Program-made: the position numbers and the translations under genes
Source of the DNA: Symbioplanes lichenis
GTDB taxonomy: Bacteria > Actinomycetota > Actinomycetes > Mycobacteriales > Micromonosporaceae
Reading direction: 5' to 3'
Length of the DNA: 64,000 bases
Assembly (NCBI RefSeq): GCF_030709675.1
Contig: NZ_JAUZQD010000003.1
Span: 248,001-312,000 of the forward strand
In this document: positions 1 through 9,854 of the stretch, piece after piece
Numbering within the stretch: the first letter of the stretch is position 1
Layout: every line of letters begins with the position of its first letter
The notes under the pieces: generated by a model
Databases searched by the model: none
What the model saw: only the letters and a program-made list of their open reading frames with translations
What the model was told of the DNA's origin: nothing

Positions 1-1
1 C

Positions 2-3000
2 GTCGCCGGCTATCGCGCCGAGCCGGGATCCATCCTGTCGCCCACCGGCGTCTGCCGCCCCTTCGACACCGCCGCCGACGGCACCGTGGGCGGCAACGGC
101 GTGGCGGCGCTGCTGCTCAAGCCGCTCGACCGCGCCCTCGCCGACGGCGACACCGTCCACGCCGTCATCACCGGCACGGCCGTCAACAACGACGGCTCGG
201 ACAAGGCGGGCTATGCGGCGCCGTCGGTCGGCGGGCACGCGGCGGTGATCCGGCGGGCCCTCGCCGCGGCGGGCCTGACCCCGGACGACCTCGGCTATCT
301 GGAAGCCCACGGCACCGGAACGCCGATCGGCGACCCGATCGAGATCGAAGCCCTCCGCACGGTCTTCGGCGAGCGGCGCTTGCCGCTCACCGTGGGCGCG
401 GTGAAGGGCAACATCGGCCACCTCGACACGTGCGCCGGCATGGCGGGACTCATCAAGGCCATCCTCGCCGTCCGGCACGGGCAGATCCCGCCGGTGGCCG
501 GCTTGCGGGATCCGATCGTCGCCGGCGCCCTGTCGTTGCCGACCTCACCCGTGGACTGGCCCGCGGAGCAGCCGCGGCGGGCCGGCGTGTCCGCGCTCGG
601 TGTCGGCGGCACCAATGCGCACGTGATCGTCGAACAGGGCCCTGCGCCGGATCCCGCGCCCTCCACGAGTGCTTATCTCGTGCCGCTGTCGGCGCCGACT
701 TCCGAAGCGCTGACCACGCTGGCCGGGCGTCTCGCGGACCGCCTCGACGCGGCGGATCCGCCCCGGGCCGAGGACGTTCTCATGACGCTGGGCGCCGGGC
801 GGCGGATCCACAGCGAGCGGCTTTTCATCCACGCCGCCACCGCCACCGCGGCAGCGCGCGCCTTGCGGATGCCGGCAGATTCCCCGGCCGCGCCAGTTAT
901 CGGCCCTGTCGTCTTTGCCCTCGCCGGGCAGGGGGCTGATGTCGCGGCCGCGATCGCTGCGCTGCAGGGCCATCCCGCCGCCCGCGACGTCCTCCGCGAG
1001 TGCGCCGCCCACCACGAACGCTGGTGGGGGACGGACCTGCTCGCCCCGGTCACCCCGGGCGACACCGCGGCCGGGCAACCCGCGCTGGTCGCCCTTCAGC
1101 TCGCTCAGGCCCGCTTCCTGCACACCATCGGCGTACGCCCGGAGCAGCTCATCGGTCACAGCGCCGGCGAGTACGCGGCCCTGTGCCTCGCGGGCGCGCT
1201 GAGCGTGGCAGACACCATGTACCTCGCGGGCCTGCGCGGCCACCTGATGCAGCATCGCACCGAGCCGGGCGCCGCAGTCGCCGTCTTCACCGACGACGCC
1301 ACGGCCGGTGATCTCTGCGCCGCCGTGCCCGGCCTGACCCACACCGTGCGCAACGGCCCGGAGAACCAGGTCCTCTCCGGCTCGCCGGCCGTGGTGGATC
1401 AAGTCTGCGCCGCTCTCGACGAGGCCGGCATCGGCTACCGGCGCCTGGCCGTGAGCCACGCCTTCCACTCCGCCGCCATGGATCCGATCCTGGACGACCT
1501 GACCGCCCAGGCGGCCACCCTGGACTGGCAGCCCCTCCAGACCCCGCTGGTGTCAGGCTTCGACGGCACGATCCTTTCCCCGGGTACGCTCCTCGGCGCC
1601 GGCCACGTCCGCCGGCACACCCGCGACCGCGCGAACTTCCGGGCCGGCGTGGAGACGCTGCTGGCTCTCGACCGTGGTGCCGCCTCCTCCTTCATCGAGT
1701 TGGGCCCCGGCGCGGTCCTGACCGGCCTGGGTACGCAATGGCCGGACACCACGTGGATCCCCACGCACCGCCGCGACGGCTCGTTGGCCGGCGCCGTAGG
1801 CGAGTTGTTCCGCCGCGGGATCCACGTCGACTGGAGCAGCCTCGCCCCGGGCGGCCGCCGGATCCCGTTGCCCACCATGCCGTTCCGCGCCGACCGGCAC
1901 TGGGCTCCCGCCGCTGCCGAACCTGCTCGCCCTGCCGCCGTTCCTTCGTCCGCTGATCGTGCCGCCGCTGGAGGTCCGCACCCCATGCCGAACGAGCCCG
2001 TCGCCGACCCGCCAACCACCGTCATACTCGACCGGGTGCGGCACATGGTCGCGCGCCACCTGGGCACGAGCGCGGACGCCATCCCGCCGGACCGCCCCTT
2101 CTTCGACCTCGGCGCCGACTCCCTCCTGATGATCAACTTGCTCCGCGACGTGGAGGCCGCCTTCGGAGTGCGCCTCGGCATGCGCGAACTCTTCGAGGAC
2201 CACGACACCGCCGCCCTCCTCACCAAGGCCCTCACCACCCGCATGACCCCGGACCGCCTCGCCGCCCTCGCCCCCGCCCCGCCTCCGAGCGCCCCGGCTT
2301 CGCCGCCTGCTTTTTCGCCGCCTGCCCCTTCTGGGCCCGCTGGAGCGGGTGCCGCTGGCTCGGGTGCCGGTGGTGAGGGTGCCGCGCCCGCCGCCTTCCC
2401 GCCAGCTCCTACGGTTGCCCCTGCGCCGAACCCTGTCTTCGCCGCGCCTTCCCTCTCCGCCGCCCTTCCCTCCGCCGTCCTTCCGTCCGCCGCCCCTTCC
2501 TCCGCCGCCCCTTCTTCTGAAGTTCCCTCCTCCGGCCCGGCGCCGGTCTCCGACGACATCGTGCGGTCGCAGCTCGAGCTGATGAGCCGCTTCACCGACC
2601 TCATGGCGCAGCAACTCCAAGCCCGCCCGACCGCCCCGATCGCCTCGGCCGCACCGCATCCCACCGCGGCCTCATCGCATCTCGCGGCGCCGCAATCCGT
2701 GTTCCCCTCGGGCGGGCCGTCCACGACGTCATCGCCGGCGGGACAGCTCGGGCCGCGACCGCTCGGCGCGACGCCCAGCGCCGCCGGGGGACGGCTGACC
2801 GAGCAACAGCAACGCCACGTCGACGCCCTGATCGAGCGCTACACCGCGCGTACCGCCGCCTCCAAACGCATCGCCCAGCAGCACCGCCGCCGCCTCGCGG
2901 ACAGCCGGGCCGTCGTCGGCTTCCGGCGCGCCACCAAGGAGATGCTCTATCCGATCGCGGCGCGCAGCTCCCGCGGCTCGCGCATCGTGGACGTGGACGG

Positions 3001-6000
3001 CAACGAATACGTCGACATCACCATGGGATTCGGCACGCTGCTCTTCGGACACGATCCGGACTTCGTGACCGACGCCGTGCGGGACTTCCTCGACTCCGGC
3101 ATGCGGTTCGGCCCGCGCAGCGCCGAGACCGGAGAAGTCGCCGACCTGTTGTGCGAATTAACCGGCATGGACCGGGCCGCCTTCGCCACCACGGGTACGG
3201 AGGCCAACTCCGGCGCCCTCCGCATCGCCCGGGCGTTCACGGGGCGGTCGGTGGTCGTCACGTTCGAGGGGTCTTACCACGGGCATTTCGATCCGGTGCT
3301 GAGCCGCTCGGTGCCGGCCGGAAACGGCGAGAAGGAATGGCGGACCGTACCCGTGTCGGCGGGCATCCCGGAATCGGCCGTGGCGGACATGCGCGTGCTG
3401 ACCTACGGCGACCCGGCCAGCCTGGAGACCATCGCACGGGAGGCCGGCCACATCGCCGCCGTGGTCATCGAGCCCGTGCCCAGTCGCCATCCCGACCGCC
3501 GGCCGGTCGCCTTCGTCCGCGAGCTCCGCGAACTCTGCGACCGCCACGGCATCGTCCTCATCTTCGACGAGATGCTGACCGGTTTCCGCCCTCATCTCCG
3601 CGGCGCGCAGGGCGTTTTCGGTGTCCGCGCGGATCTGGCCACGTACGGAAAAGTCCTCGGCGGTGGTTATCCCGTCGGCGCGATCGCCGGCCGCGCGGAC
3701 ATCATGGACTGGGTCGACGGCGGCTTCTGGCAGTACGGCGACACCAGCGCGCCGCCCCAGGAAACGACCTTCTTCGGCGGCACCTATCTGCAGCACCCGG
3801 TGTCGATGGTGGCCGCCAAGGCAGTGCTGTCCCGGCTGCGCGACGCCGGCCCCGAACTGCAAGAATCACTCAACCGCCGCACGGCCGCCCTCGCCGGCAC
3901 GCTCAACGATTTCTTCGCCGCCGAGGACTTCCCGCTGCGGACCCTCCATTTCGGCTCACTGTTCCGCTTCGCGTCCACGGCCAATCTGGATCTGTTCTTC
4001 CACCACCTCCTGCTCGCCGGCGTCCACGTCTGGGAATGGCGCAACTTCTTCCTGTCCACCGCACACACCGACACCGATCTCGCCGCCATCTCGAACGCGG
4101 TCAAGAACAGCCTCACCGAGCTCCGCGCCGCCGGCTTCTTCCCCCGAACCGAACCAGCCCAGGTTCCTAGGACGCCCAACGCCGTGCGACGTGACGCGAC
4201 CGGGGAACAGGACTCGTTCGCGCAACGGGACGCCACGGTGCAACTGGACTCCGACGTGTGGCAGGACTCCACGGAGGAACTGGATCTTGCCGAGCGGCAA
4301 AACTCCACGGAGCAACTGGACGCCACCGCGCAACGGGAGCCGGCCGAGCTCGACGTGGATGCCGGCAACCTGGACGAGACTCGGCAAGCGCCCGGGACGC
4401 CCGAGCCGCAGCCACCCAACGGAACACTCGATTTCAGTCTTTACTTCTTCGGGGACTATCCGCGGGAGAGCGCACCGGCGAAATATCAAGCCATCGTCGA
4501 CGCCGCCGTCTTCGGGGACCGGCACGGGTTGCACGCGGTCTGGCTTCCGGAGCGGCATTTCGACTCGTTCGGCGGCATCTTTCCCGATCCGGCGGTGCTG
4601 GCCGCGGCACTGGCCACGCGTACGGAAAGGATCGGCTTGCGGGCGGGCTGCGTCGTGCTGCCCCTGCACGATCCGATTCTCGTCGCCGAGCAGTGGTCCA
4701 TGGTCGACAATCTGTCGAACGGGCGAGTGGCGCTGGGGTGTGCGAGCGGCTGGCACGCCCGCGATTTCGTGCTCGCCCCGCAGGCGTACGGCAATCATCG
4801 CGACCGCATGTACGAGAGCATCGAGCGGATCCGCGAACTGTGGAGCGGCGCCGCGGTGGAGGCGACCGCGGGCGACGGCAGCCGTACTCAGGTGCAATTG
4901 TTCCCCCGGCCGGTGCAGGCGATGCCGGAGTTCTACACTGCGGTCGTCGGGAACCCGGACAGTTATCGGCGGGCCGGGGCGGCGGGACTCGGCGTCATCA
5001 CCAATCTCATGGCGCAGACCGTCGATCAGCTCGCCGGCAACATCGCTCTCTATCGCCGGGCCCGCGCCGAGGCGGGGTTGGATCCCGAGGCCGGTCGCGT
5101 GGTTCTTCTGCTGCACACCTATTTGGGCGACGACGGCGAGCAGACGCGCGCGGAGGCCTTCGAACCGTTCTGCGACTATCTGCGCTCGTCGCTGGCTTTG
5201 TTCGGTCAGCTGACCAACAGCCTCGGGATGCAGGTCGATCTGGACGGGATGGCATCCGAGGATCTGAACTTCGTGTTCCGCCGGGCTTATGAGCGCTACA
5301 CCACCGACCGCGCCCTCATCGGCAGCCCGCGCGAAGCAGCGCCCTTATTGACCCGGCTCACCGCGCTCGGGGTGAACGAGATCGGGTGCTTCGTCGACTT
5401 CGGAATCCCGCCCGAGAAAATGCTCGCGGCTCTGCCCCACATCGAGAAGCTCACCATCGCCCCGGCGCCCTCGCCGGCGCAGCGAGCGATCTGGCATGCC
5501 GAGCAATCGGATCCCGGCCCGGCCTACACCGAGTCGGCGGTCGTCCGGCTGACCGGCGCCCTCGACGTCGGAAAACTGCGCGCTGCGCTCGACCTGATGG
5601 TGCGGCGGCATCCGATGCTGCGGGCGACCTTCCCCGAGCAGAACGGCGAGCCCCGGCTGGAGATCGGCGCGCCCCGGCCGCTGCTGCTGCCGGTCACCGG
5701 CGGGGACGAGTCCGAGGTGGCCGACGCGGAGACGGCCCACCGGTTCGACCTCGCCGCCGGCCCGCTGTTCGAGCCGCGGCTGATCCGGGAGGGCCCCGAG
5801 CGGTATCTGCTCGTACTCCGCATGCACCACCTGGTCATCGACACCCTGTCCGCGGAAGTGCTGACCGAGGAGATCTCCCAGGCGTACCAGGGAAATACCG
5901 ACTTGCCCGCGCCGCATCCCCTGCCGGCCCCGGTGGATCCCGGCGCCGCCGGACTCGAGCACTGGACGGCCACGCTGGCCCAACGCCCACCCCGCCCGGA

Positions 6001-9000
6001 GTTGCCCGTGGACCGGCCGCGCCCACCCGTGCGCACCGGCGCCGGTGACCATGTCCGGGCCACGATCGGCGCCGGCGACCACGAACTGCTGACGCGTTTC
6101 TGCCGGGAGCAGCGCGTCACCCCGTACGCCGTCCTCGTCTCGGCCCTGGCCGTCGCCCTGCGCAGGCTGACCGGCGAGCCGGACCAGATCATCGGCGCGC
6201 CGGTGGCGGACCGCCCGGCCGGTGCCGAGCGGGTCGTCGGCGCGTTCCTGAGCACCGTGCCGCTGCGGGTCCCGGTGGCGGACCAGGAGGGCTTCGCCGA
6301 TCTGGTACGCACGACGCGCACCACCGTCCTCACCGCCCACGATCACCGCGCCGCCGGCCTGCCCGCCATCGTGGCGGCGCTCGGCGACGCGACCGAACCC
6401 GGCCGCACCCCGCTCTTCGACGTGGTCATCGAATTCGACCGCGCGCCCGTGTTCGCCTTCGACCTGCCCGGGATCCGGTCGGAGCCGCTGCCCGTGGTCG
6501 CCCGCCGCGCGCCCTTCGACCTCACCCTGGTCCTGACCGGCGGCGACGCGACGATCGACTGCCGGCTCGACTACGCCACCGACCTGTTCGACGAGGCGAC
6601 CGCCCGGCGGGTGCTCGACCACTTCCGCCTGGCCCTGCACCACGGCCTCGCCCACCCCGCCGAGCCGCTGTCCGCCCTGCCCCGCCTCACCGCCACCGAC
6701 GCCGCCCTGCTCGCCCGGTGGCAGGACGGCGGCCCGCCTGCCCCGGACGCCGACCGTCTGCTGTCGCCCCTCGACCTGTCCGCCGGCCTGACGGTCCATG
6801 GATCCGACGGGGTGGTCACCGGATCCGAAGTACGCCGCCGCGCCGCCGCCATCGCCCCGCGACTCGTCGCCGCCGGGGCGGGTCCGGGCCGGCTGGTCGG
6901 TGTGCACCTGCCCCGCGGGGCGGACGCCGTCGCCACGATGCTGGCCGTCTTCTGGACCGGCGCGGGTTACGTACCGCTGGATCCGGCCCAGCCCACCGCC
7001 CGCCTGGCCGAGATCGCCCGGGCCGCCGAGGTGGTCGCTGTGGTCGGTCCGGTTCCGCTGGCTGATCTCGTACGCGTGGATCCCGCAGTTGATCCCGCCG
7101 AAGAACCACCCGAGCCGGTGTCGCCGGGGCCGGCCGACATCGCGTACGTCCTCTACACCTCGGGATCCACGGGGCGGCCGAAGGGATGCCGCGTCCCGCA
7201 CGCGGCGCTGGCCAACACCGTCGCCTGGTGGATCGGCGACCTGGGTATCACCGCCGCCGACCGGCTCAGCTGGTACTGCAGCCCCGGCTTCGACGCGTCC
7301 TGCGCGGAGGTGTGGCCGGCGGTCCGGGCCGGCGCGAGCCTGCACCCGGTGCCCGACGACGTCCGCCTCGACCCCGAAGCGTTACGGCAATGGCTCGTGG
7401 CGGAACGAATCACGGTCGCCATGCTGCCCACCCCGATGGGGGAGTTGCTGCTGGGGCTGGACTGGTCCGGCGGGGCCGGCGACCTGCGGCACCTCGTGGT
7501 GGGCGGCGACCGGCTGCACCATGGTGGCCCGGCGGGCCGGCCGTTCGCGCTGACCAACATCTACGGCCCGACCGAAGCCACCGTCGCCGTCACCACCGCT
7601 CGGATCCCGGCGGGCTCGTCCGATGTCCCGGCGATCGGGCGGCCGGTACCCGGGATGTGGGTGCGGGTGCTCGACGAGGACGGCCGGCCGGTGCCGCCCG
7701 GCGTCGCGGGGGAGATCTGGACCGGCGGGGTGCAACTGGCCGACGGCTACCTGGGCGCGCCGGAGGAGACCGCCGACCGGTTCGTCCGCCACGATCGGTA
7801 CGGTCCCGCCTACCGTACCGGTGACGTGGGCCGCTGGCGGGGCGACGGGCACCTGGAGTTCCTGCACCGCAACGACGCGCAGGTGCAGATCCGCGGCTTC
7901 CGCGTCGAGCCGGGCGAGGTCGAGCACCACCTGCGCCGCCTGCCGTCGGTGCGCGAGGCGGCCGTCCTGACCGGCCTTGATCACCGGGGCGATGTCCAGC
8001 TGACCGCGCGTGTCGTACCCACCGGGCCGGACGTCACCCCGGCCGCGCTGGCCGAGGCTCTCGCGGCGCGTCTGCCCGCGTACATGATCCCGGCGGTGTG
8101 GACCCTCGCCGACGCTCTGCCGACAACCGTCAACGGCAAGCTCGACCGCGCCGCGCCCCGGGACGACCTGGAAGCACGGGTGCACGCGATGTGGTGCGCG
8201 GAGACAGGTCGTACGAGCATCGGGCCGGACGAGACGTTCTTCGCCGCCGGCGGCCATTCGCTGAGCGCGATCCGGCTCTTGAACGCGGTGCGCGCTGCCT
8301 TCGGGCGGGCGCCGGCCGTCCGGCAGTTCCTGGCCGGGCCGACCATCCGGCACATGGCTGACTTCCTGCGCTCGCCCTTCACGCCCGTGGATGCCGCCCC
8401 GGCTTCCGATGTGGTGCGGAGCGCGCCGGCTGCGGTGGTGCAGGCGCGGCAGCGGGAGAGCACCCTCGCCAGCGACGTGCCGAGCGTGCTCACCATCGCG
8501 GTGCGCTTCTCGTTGCGCGGCGACCTCGACGTCGGAGCGCTCACCTCGGCGGTCACCGCCCTGGTCGAACGGCATCCGGCGCTGCGCACCCGCTATGCCG
8601 AGCGTGACGGCGTCGTCCTGCAGGAAGTTCTCCGGCCGCGCCCGGTGTCACTGCCAATCCGGGATGCTGATCCGTCCGAATGGGATGCGATCGCCGCCGA
8701 ATGGGCCGCTCAGGGCTTCGACCTGGATGCGGAGCCGGGCTTCCGGGTGGCGCTGCTGGCGTCGAAGGGGATCCACGAGCTGCTGTTCGCCATCCACCAC
8801 GGCATCTGCGACGGCTGGTCGCTCGACGTCATGACCGACGACCTGGGCGCGCTCTACCGGGCGGCGCTCACCGGCGAGCCCGCGGGTCTGCCCGCCCTCG
8901 ACGCGGACTTCATCGACTTCGCCACGTGGGAACGCGACCATCTCGCCGATCCGGCCACCCGGGCGGAGCTGCGCGCCTGGGCGGAACGCTTCCCGAACCT

Positions 9001-9682
9001 GCGCACCCTCGCCCTGCCCACCGACCACCCGCGCACCGCGGACGTGTCGCGCGCGGGGGCGGCGTACACCATCGATCTGTCACCGGATCTGATGCGCCGG
9101 GTCCGCGCGTACGCGACCAGCCGCACCAGCACCCCGTACGCCGTCCTGGCCGCCGCCTTCGCCTGGCTGGCCCACCAGCTGACCGGCCGCGACGACATCC
9201 CCCTCAACTCGACCGTCGCCAACCGTCCGGACGCCCGCTTCGACCGCGTCGTCGGCATCTTCGCGAGCGCCGCCTGGCTGATCGTCCCCACCGGCGGCGC
9301 CGCCAGCTTCGACGACCTCGTGGCCCGCGCGACCGAGGCCAACTGGCAGATGCTGGCCCGCCAGTCCGTGCCCTCCCGCGTCCAGACCGCGGCGCTGGGC
9401 CTCACCGCCCCGGAACGCGTCTACTTCGCCACCCTCGACGAGGGTGAATCCGTCCTGCGCCTGCCGGGATGCGACCCCGCCCCGGCCGGCCACATCGCCA
9501 CCACCGGCTCCCGCGGCGACCAGGCCTGGCAACTCGCCGAGCTCCCGGGCGGCGGCCTGCGCCTGGAAATCATCTACGCGGTCGCCCTCTTCGACGAACC
9601 CACGGTCGCCGCCTGGGCCGCCCGCTACCTCGACCTCCTCCACCACGTCCTCGCCGGCCCGGCCGCCCCCCTGCCCACCTGA
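2..9682 (+). CDS. Hybrid PKS/NRPS megasynthase, 5' end missing (KS-AT-ACP-AMT-MOX-C-A-PCP-C)
   Basis: The frame is open from base 2, giving 3226 residues of a larger protein. Domains in order: KS C-terminal part (res 1-205; catalytic His103 in HGTGT and His140 in KGNIGH, active Cys lost off the edge); AT (300-580; GHSAG Ser387, malonyl-type HAFH at 486-489); ACP (GADSL, Ser707); Pro/Ala/Ser linker (745-905); class-III PLP aminotransferase (935-1385; Lys1217); acidic Gln/Asp/Ser linker; luciferase-like FMN monooxygenase (1476-1820); condensation domain with HHLVIDT at 1942, not HHxxxDG; adenylation (2240-2715; FDAS, Asp2431); PCP (GGHSL, Ser2753); second condensation domain with intact HHGICDG at 2932. 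The predicted chemistry is malonyl extension, beta-amination, alpha-hydroxylation, then amide bond formation with one amino acid. My by-eye A-domain code is D-A-A-M-V-G-I-V-A, which I cannot assign. There is no thioesterase after the last C domain, and the next gene is a secreted hydrolase, so this looks like the cluster's 3' edge. Confidence 0.95.
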   Translation, partial: VAGYRAEPGSILSPTGVCRPFDTAADGTVGGNGVAALLLKPLDRALADGDTVHAVITGTAVNNDGSDKAGYAAPSVGGHAAVIRRALAAAGLTPDDLGYLEAHGTGTPIGDPIEIEALRTVFGERRLPLTVGAVKGNIGHLDTCAGMAGLIKAILAVRHGQIPPVAGLRDPIVAGALSLPTSPVDWPAEQPRRAGVSALGVGGTNAHVIVEQGPAPDPAPSTSAYLVPLSAPTSEALTTLAGRLADRLDAADPPRAEDVLMTLGAGRRIHSERLFIHAATATAAARALRMPADSPAAPVIGPVVFALAGQGADVAAAIAALQGHPAARDVLRECAAHHERWWGTDLLAPVTPGDTAAGQPALVALQLAQARFLHTIGVRPEQLIGHSAGEYAALCLAGALSVADTMYLAGLRGHLMQHRTEPGAAVAVFTDDATAGDLCAAVPGLTHTVRNGPENQVLSGSPAVVDQVCAALDEAGIGYRRLAVSHAFHSAAMDPILDDLTAQAATLDWQPLQTPLVSGFDGTILSPGTLLGAGHVRRHTRDRANFRAGVETLLALDRGAASSFIELGPGAVLTGLGTQWPDTTWIPTHRRDGSLAGAVGELFRRGIHVDWSSLAPGGRRIPLPTMPFRADRHWAPAAAEPARPAAVPSSADRAAAGGPHPMPNEPVADPPTTVILDRVRHMVARHLGTSADAIPPDRPFFDLGADSLLMINLLRDVEAAFGVRLGMRELFEDHDTAALLTKALTTRMTPDRLAALAPAPPPSAPASPPAFSPPAPSGPAGAGAAGSGAGGEGAAPAAFPPAPTVAPAPNPVFAAPSLSAALPSAVLPSAAPSSAAPSSEVPSSGPAPVSDDIVRSQLELMSRFTDLMAQQLQARPTAPIASAAPHPTAASSHLAAPQSVFPSGGPSTTSSPAGQLGPRPLGATPSAAGGRLTEQQQRHVDALIERYTARTAASKRIAQQHRRRLADSRAVVGFRRATKEMLYPIAARSSRGSRIVDVDGNEYVDITMGFGTLLFGHDPDFVTDAVRDFLDSGMRFGPRSAETGEVADLLCELTGMDRAAFATTGTEANSGALRIARAFTGRSVVVTFEGSYHGHFDPVLSRSVPAGNGEKEWRTVPVSAGIPESAVADMRVLTYGDPASLETIAREAGHIAAVVIEPVPSRHPDRRPVAFVRELRELCDRHGIVLIFDEMLTGFRPHLRGAQGVFGVRADLATYGKVLGGGYPVGAIAGRADIMDWVDGGFWQYGDTSAPPQETTFFGGTYLQHPVSMVAAKAVLSRLRDAGPELQESLNRRTAALAGTLNDFFAAEDFPLRTLHFGSLFRFASTANLDLFFHHLLLAGVHVWEWRNFFLSTAHTDTDLAAISNAVKNSLTELRAAGFFPRTEPAQVPRTPNAVRRDATGEQDSFAQRDATVQLDSDVWQDSTEELDLAERQNSTEQLDATAQREPAELDVDAGNLDETRQAPGTPEPQPPNGTLDFSLYFFGDYPRESAPAKYQAIVDAAVFGDRHGLHAVWLPERHFDSFGGIFPDPAVLAAALATRTERIGLRAGCVVLPLHDPILVAEQWSMVDNLSNGRVALGCASGWHARDFVLAPQAYGNHRDRMYESIERIRELWSGAAVEATAGDGSRTQVQLFPRPVQAMPEFYTAVVGNPDSYRRAGAAGLGVITNLMAQTVDQLAGNIALYRRARAEAGLDPEAGRVVLLLHTYLGDDGEQTRAEAFEPFCDYLRSSLALFGQLTNSLGMQVDLDGMASEDLNFVFRRAYERYTTDRALIGSPREAAPLLTRLTALGVNEIGCFVDFGIPPEKMLAALPHIEKLTIAPAPSPAQRAIWHAEQSDPGPAYTESAVVRLTGALDVGKLRAALDLMVRRHPMLRATFPEQNGEPRLEIGAPRPLLLPVTGGDESEVADAETAHRFDLAAGPLFEPRLIREGPERYLLVLRMHHLVIDTLSAEVLTEEISQAYQGNTDLPAPHPLPAPVDPGAAGLEHWTATLAQRPPRPELPVDRPRPPVRTGAGDHVRATIGAGDHELLTRFCREQRVTPYAVLVSALAVALRRLTGEPDQIIGAPVADRPAGAERVVGAFLSTVPLRVPVADQEGFADLVRTTRTTVLTAHDHRAAGLPAIVAALGDATEPGRTPLFDVVIEFDRAPVFAFDLPGIRSEPLPVVARRAPFDLTLVLTGGDATIDCRLDYATDLFDEATARRVLDHFRLALHHGLAHPAEPLSALPRLTATDAALLARWQDGGPPAPDADRLLSPLDLSAGLTVHGSDGVVTGSEVRRRAAAIAPRLVAAGAGPGRLVGVHLPRGADAVATMLAVFWTGAGYVPLDPAQPTARLAEIARAAEVVAVVGPVPLADLVRVDPAVDPAEEPPEPVSPGPADIAYVLYTSGSTGRPKGCRVPHAALANTVAWWIGDLGITAADRLSWYCSPGFDASCAEVWPAVRAGASLHPVPDDVRLDPEALRQWLVAERITVAMLPTPMGELLLGLDWSGGAGDLRHLVVGGDRLHHGGPAGRPFALTNIYGPTEATVAVTTARIPAGSSDVPAIGRPVPGMWVRVLDEDGRPVPPGVAGEIWTGGVQLADGYLGAPEETADRFVRHDRYGPAYRTGDVGRWRGDGHLEFLHRNDAQVQIRGFRVEPGEVEHHLRRLPSVREAAVLTGLDHRGDVQLTARVVPTGPDVTPAALAEALAARLPAYMIPAVWTLADALPTTVNGKLDRAAPRDDLEARVHAMWCAETGRTSIGPDETFFAAGGHSLSAIRLLNAVRAAFGRAPAVRQFLAGPTIRHMADFLRSPFTPVDAAPASDVVRSAPAAVVQARQRESTLASDVPSVLTIAVRFSLRGDLDVGALTSAVTALVERHPALRTRYAERDGVVLQEVLRPRPVSLPIRDADPSEWDAIAAEWAAQGFDLDAEPGFRVALLASKGIHELLFAIHHGICDGWSLDVMTDDLGALYRAALTGEPAGLPALDADFIDFATWERDHLADPATRAELRAWAERFPNLRTLALPTDHPRTADVSRAGAAYTIDLSPDLMRRVRAYATSRTSTPYAVLAAAFAWLAHQLTGRDDIPLNSTVANRPDARFDRVVGIFASAAWLIVPTGGAASFDDLVARATEANWQMLARQSVPSRVQTAALGLTAPERVYFATLDEGESVLRLPGCDPAPAGHIATTGSRGDQAWQLAELPGGGLRLEIIYAVALFDEPTVAAWAARYLDLLHHVLAGPAAPLPT

Positions 9683-9815
9683 CAACCCGCCCCTGCTGCC
9701 GCCGCACCACCGGCCGCTGGGGGAAGTGCCCACGGGCCCGCAGCGCGACCCCTGGCGGGCGACGGTCCGAAGTAACGAGCATGTTGCGTTCGTTTCAATC
9801 ACGTGCGTCAATGGC

Positions 9816-9829
9816 TGGGAGCGCTCCCA
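9816..9829. promoter_or_regulatory. CebR/CelR-type operator
   Basis: The perfect 14-bp palindrome TGGGAGCGCTCCCA lies 25 bases before the start of the GH5 gene. It is identical to the box known for the LacI-family repressors CebR (Streptomyces) and CelR (Thermobifida), which release it when cello-oligosaccharides are present. I saw no second copy in the window. The inference is cellobiose-type induction of the hydrolase. Confidence 0.85.
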
Positions 9830-9854
9830 CCGTCCCCCTTGATCGGAGCTTGGC

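Noticed and set aside
1435..2724. Long minus-strand frames opposite the AT, ACP and Pro/Ala linker
   Set aside because: Antisense shadows of a repetitive GC-rich linker, without protein-like composition.
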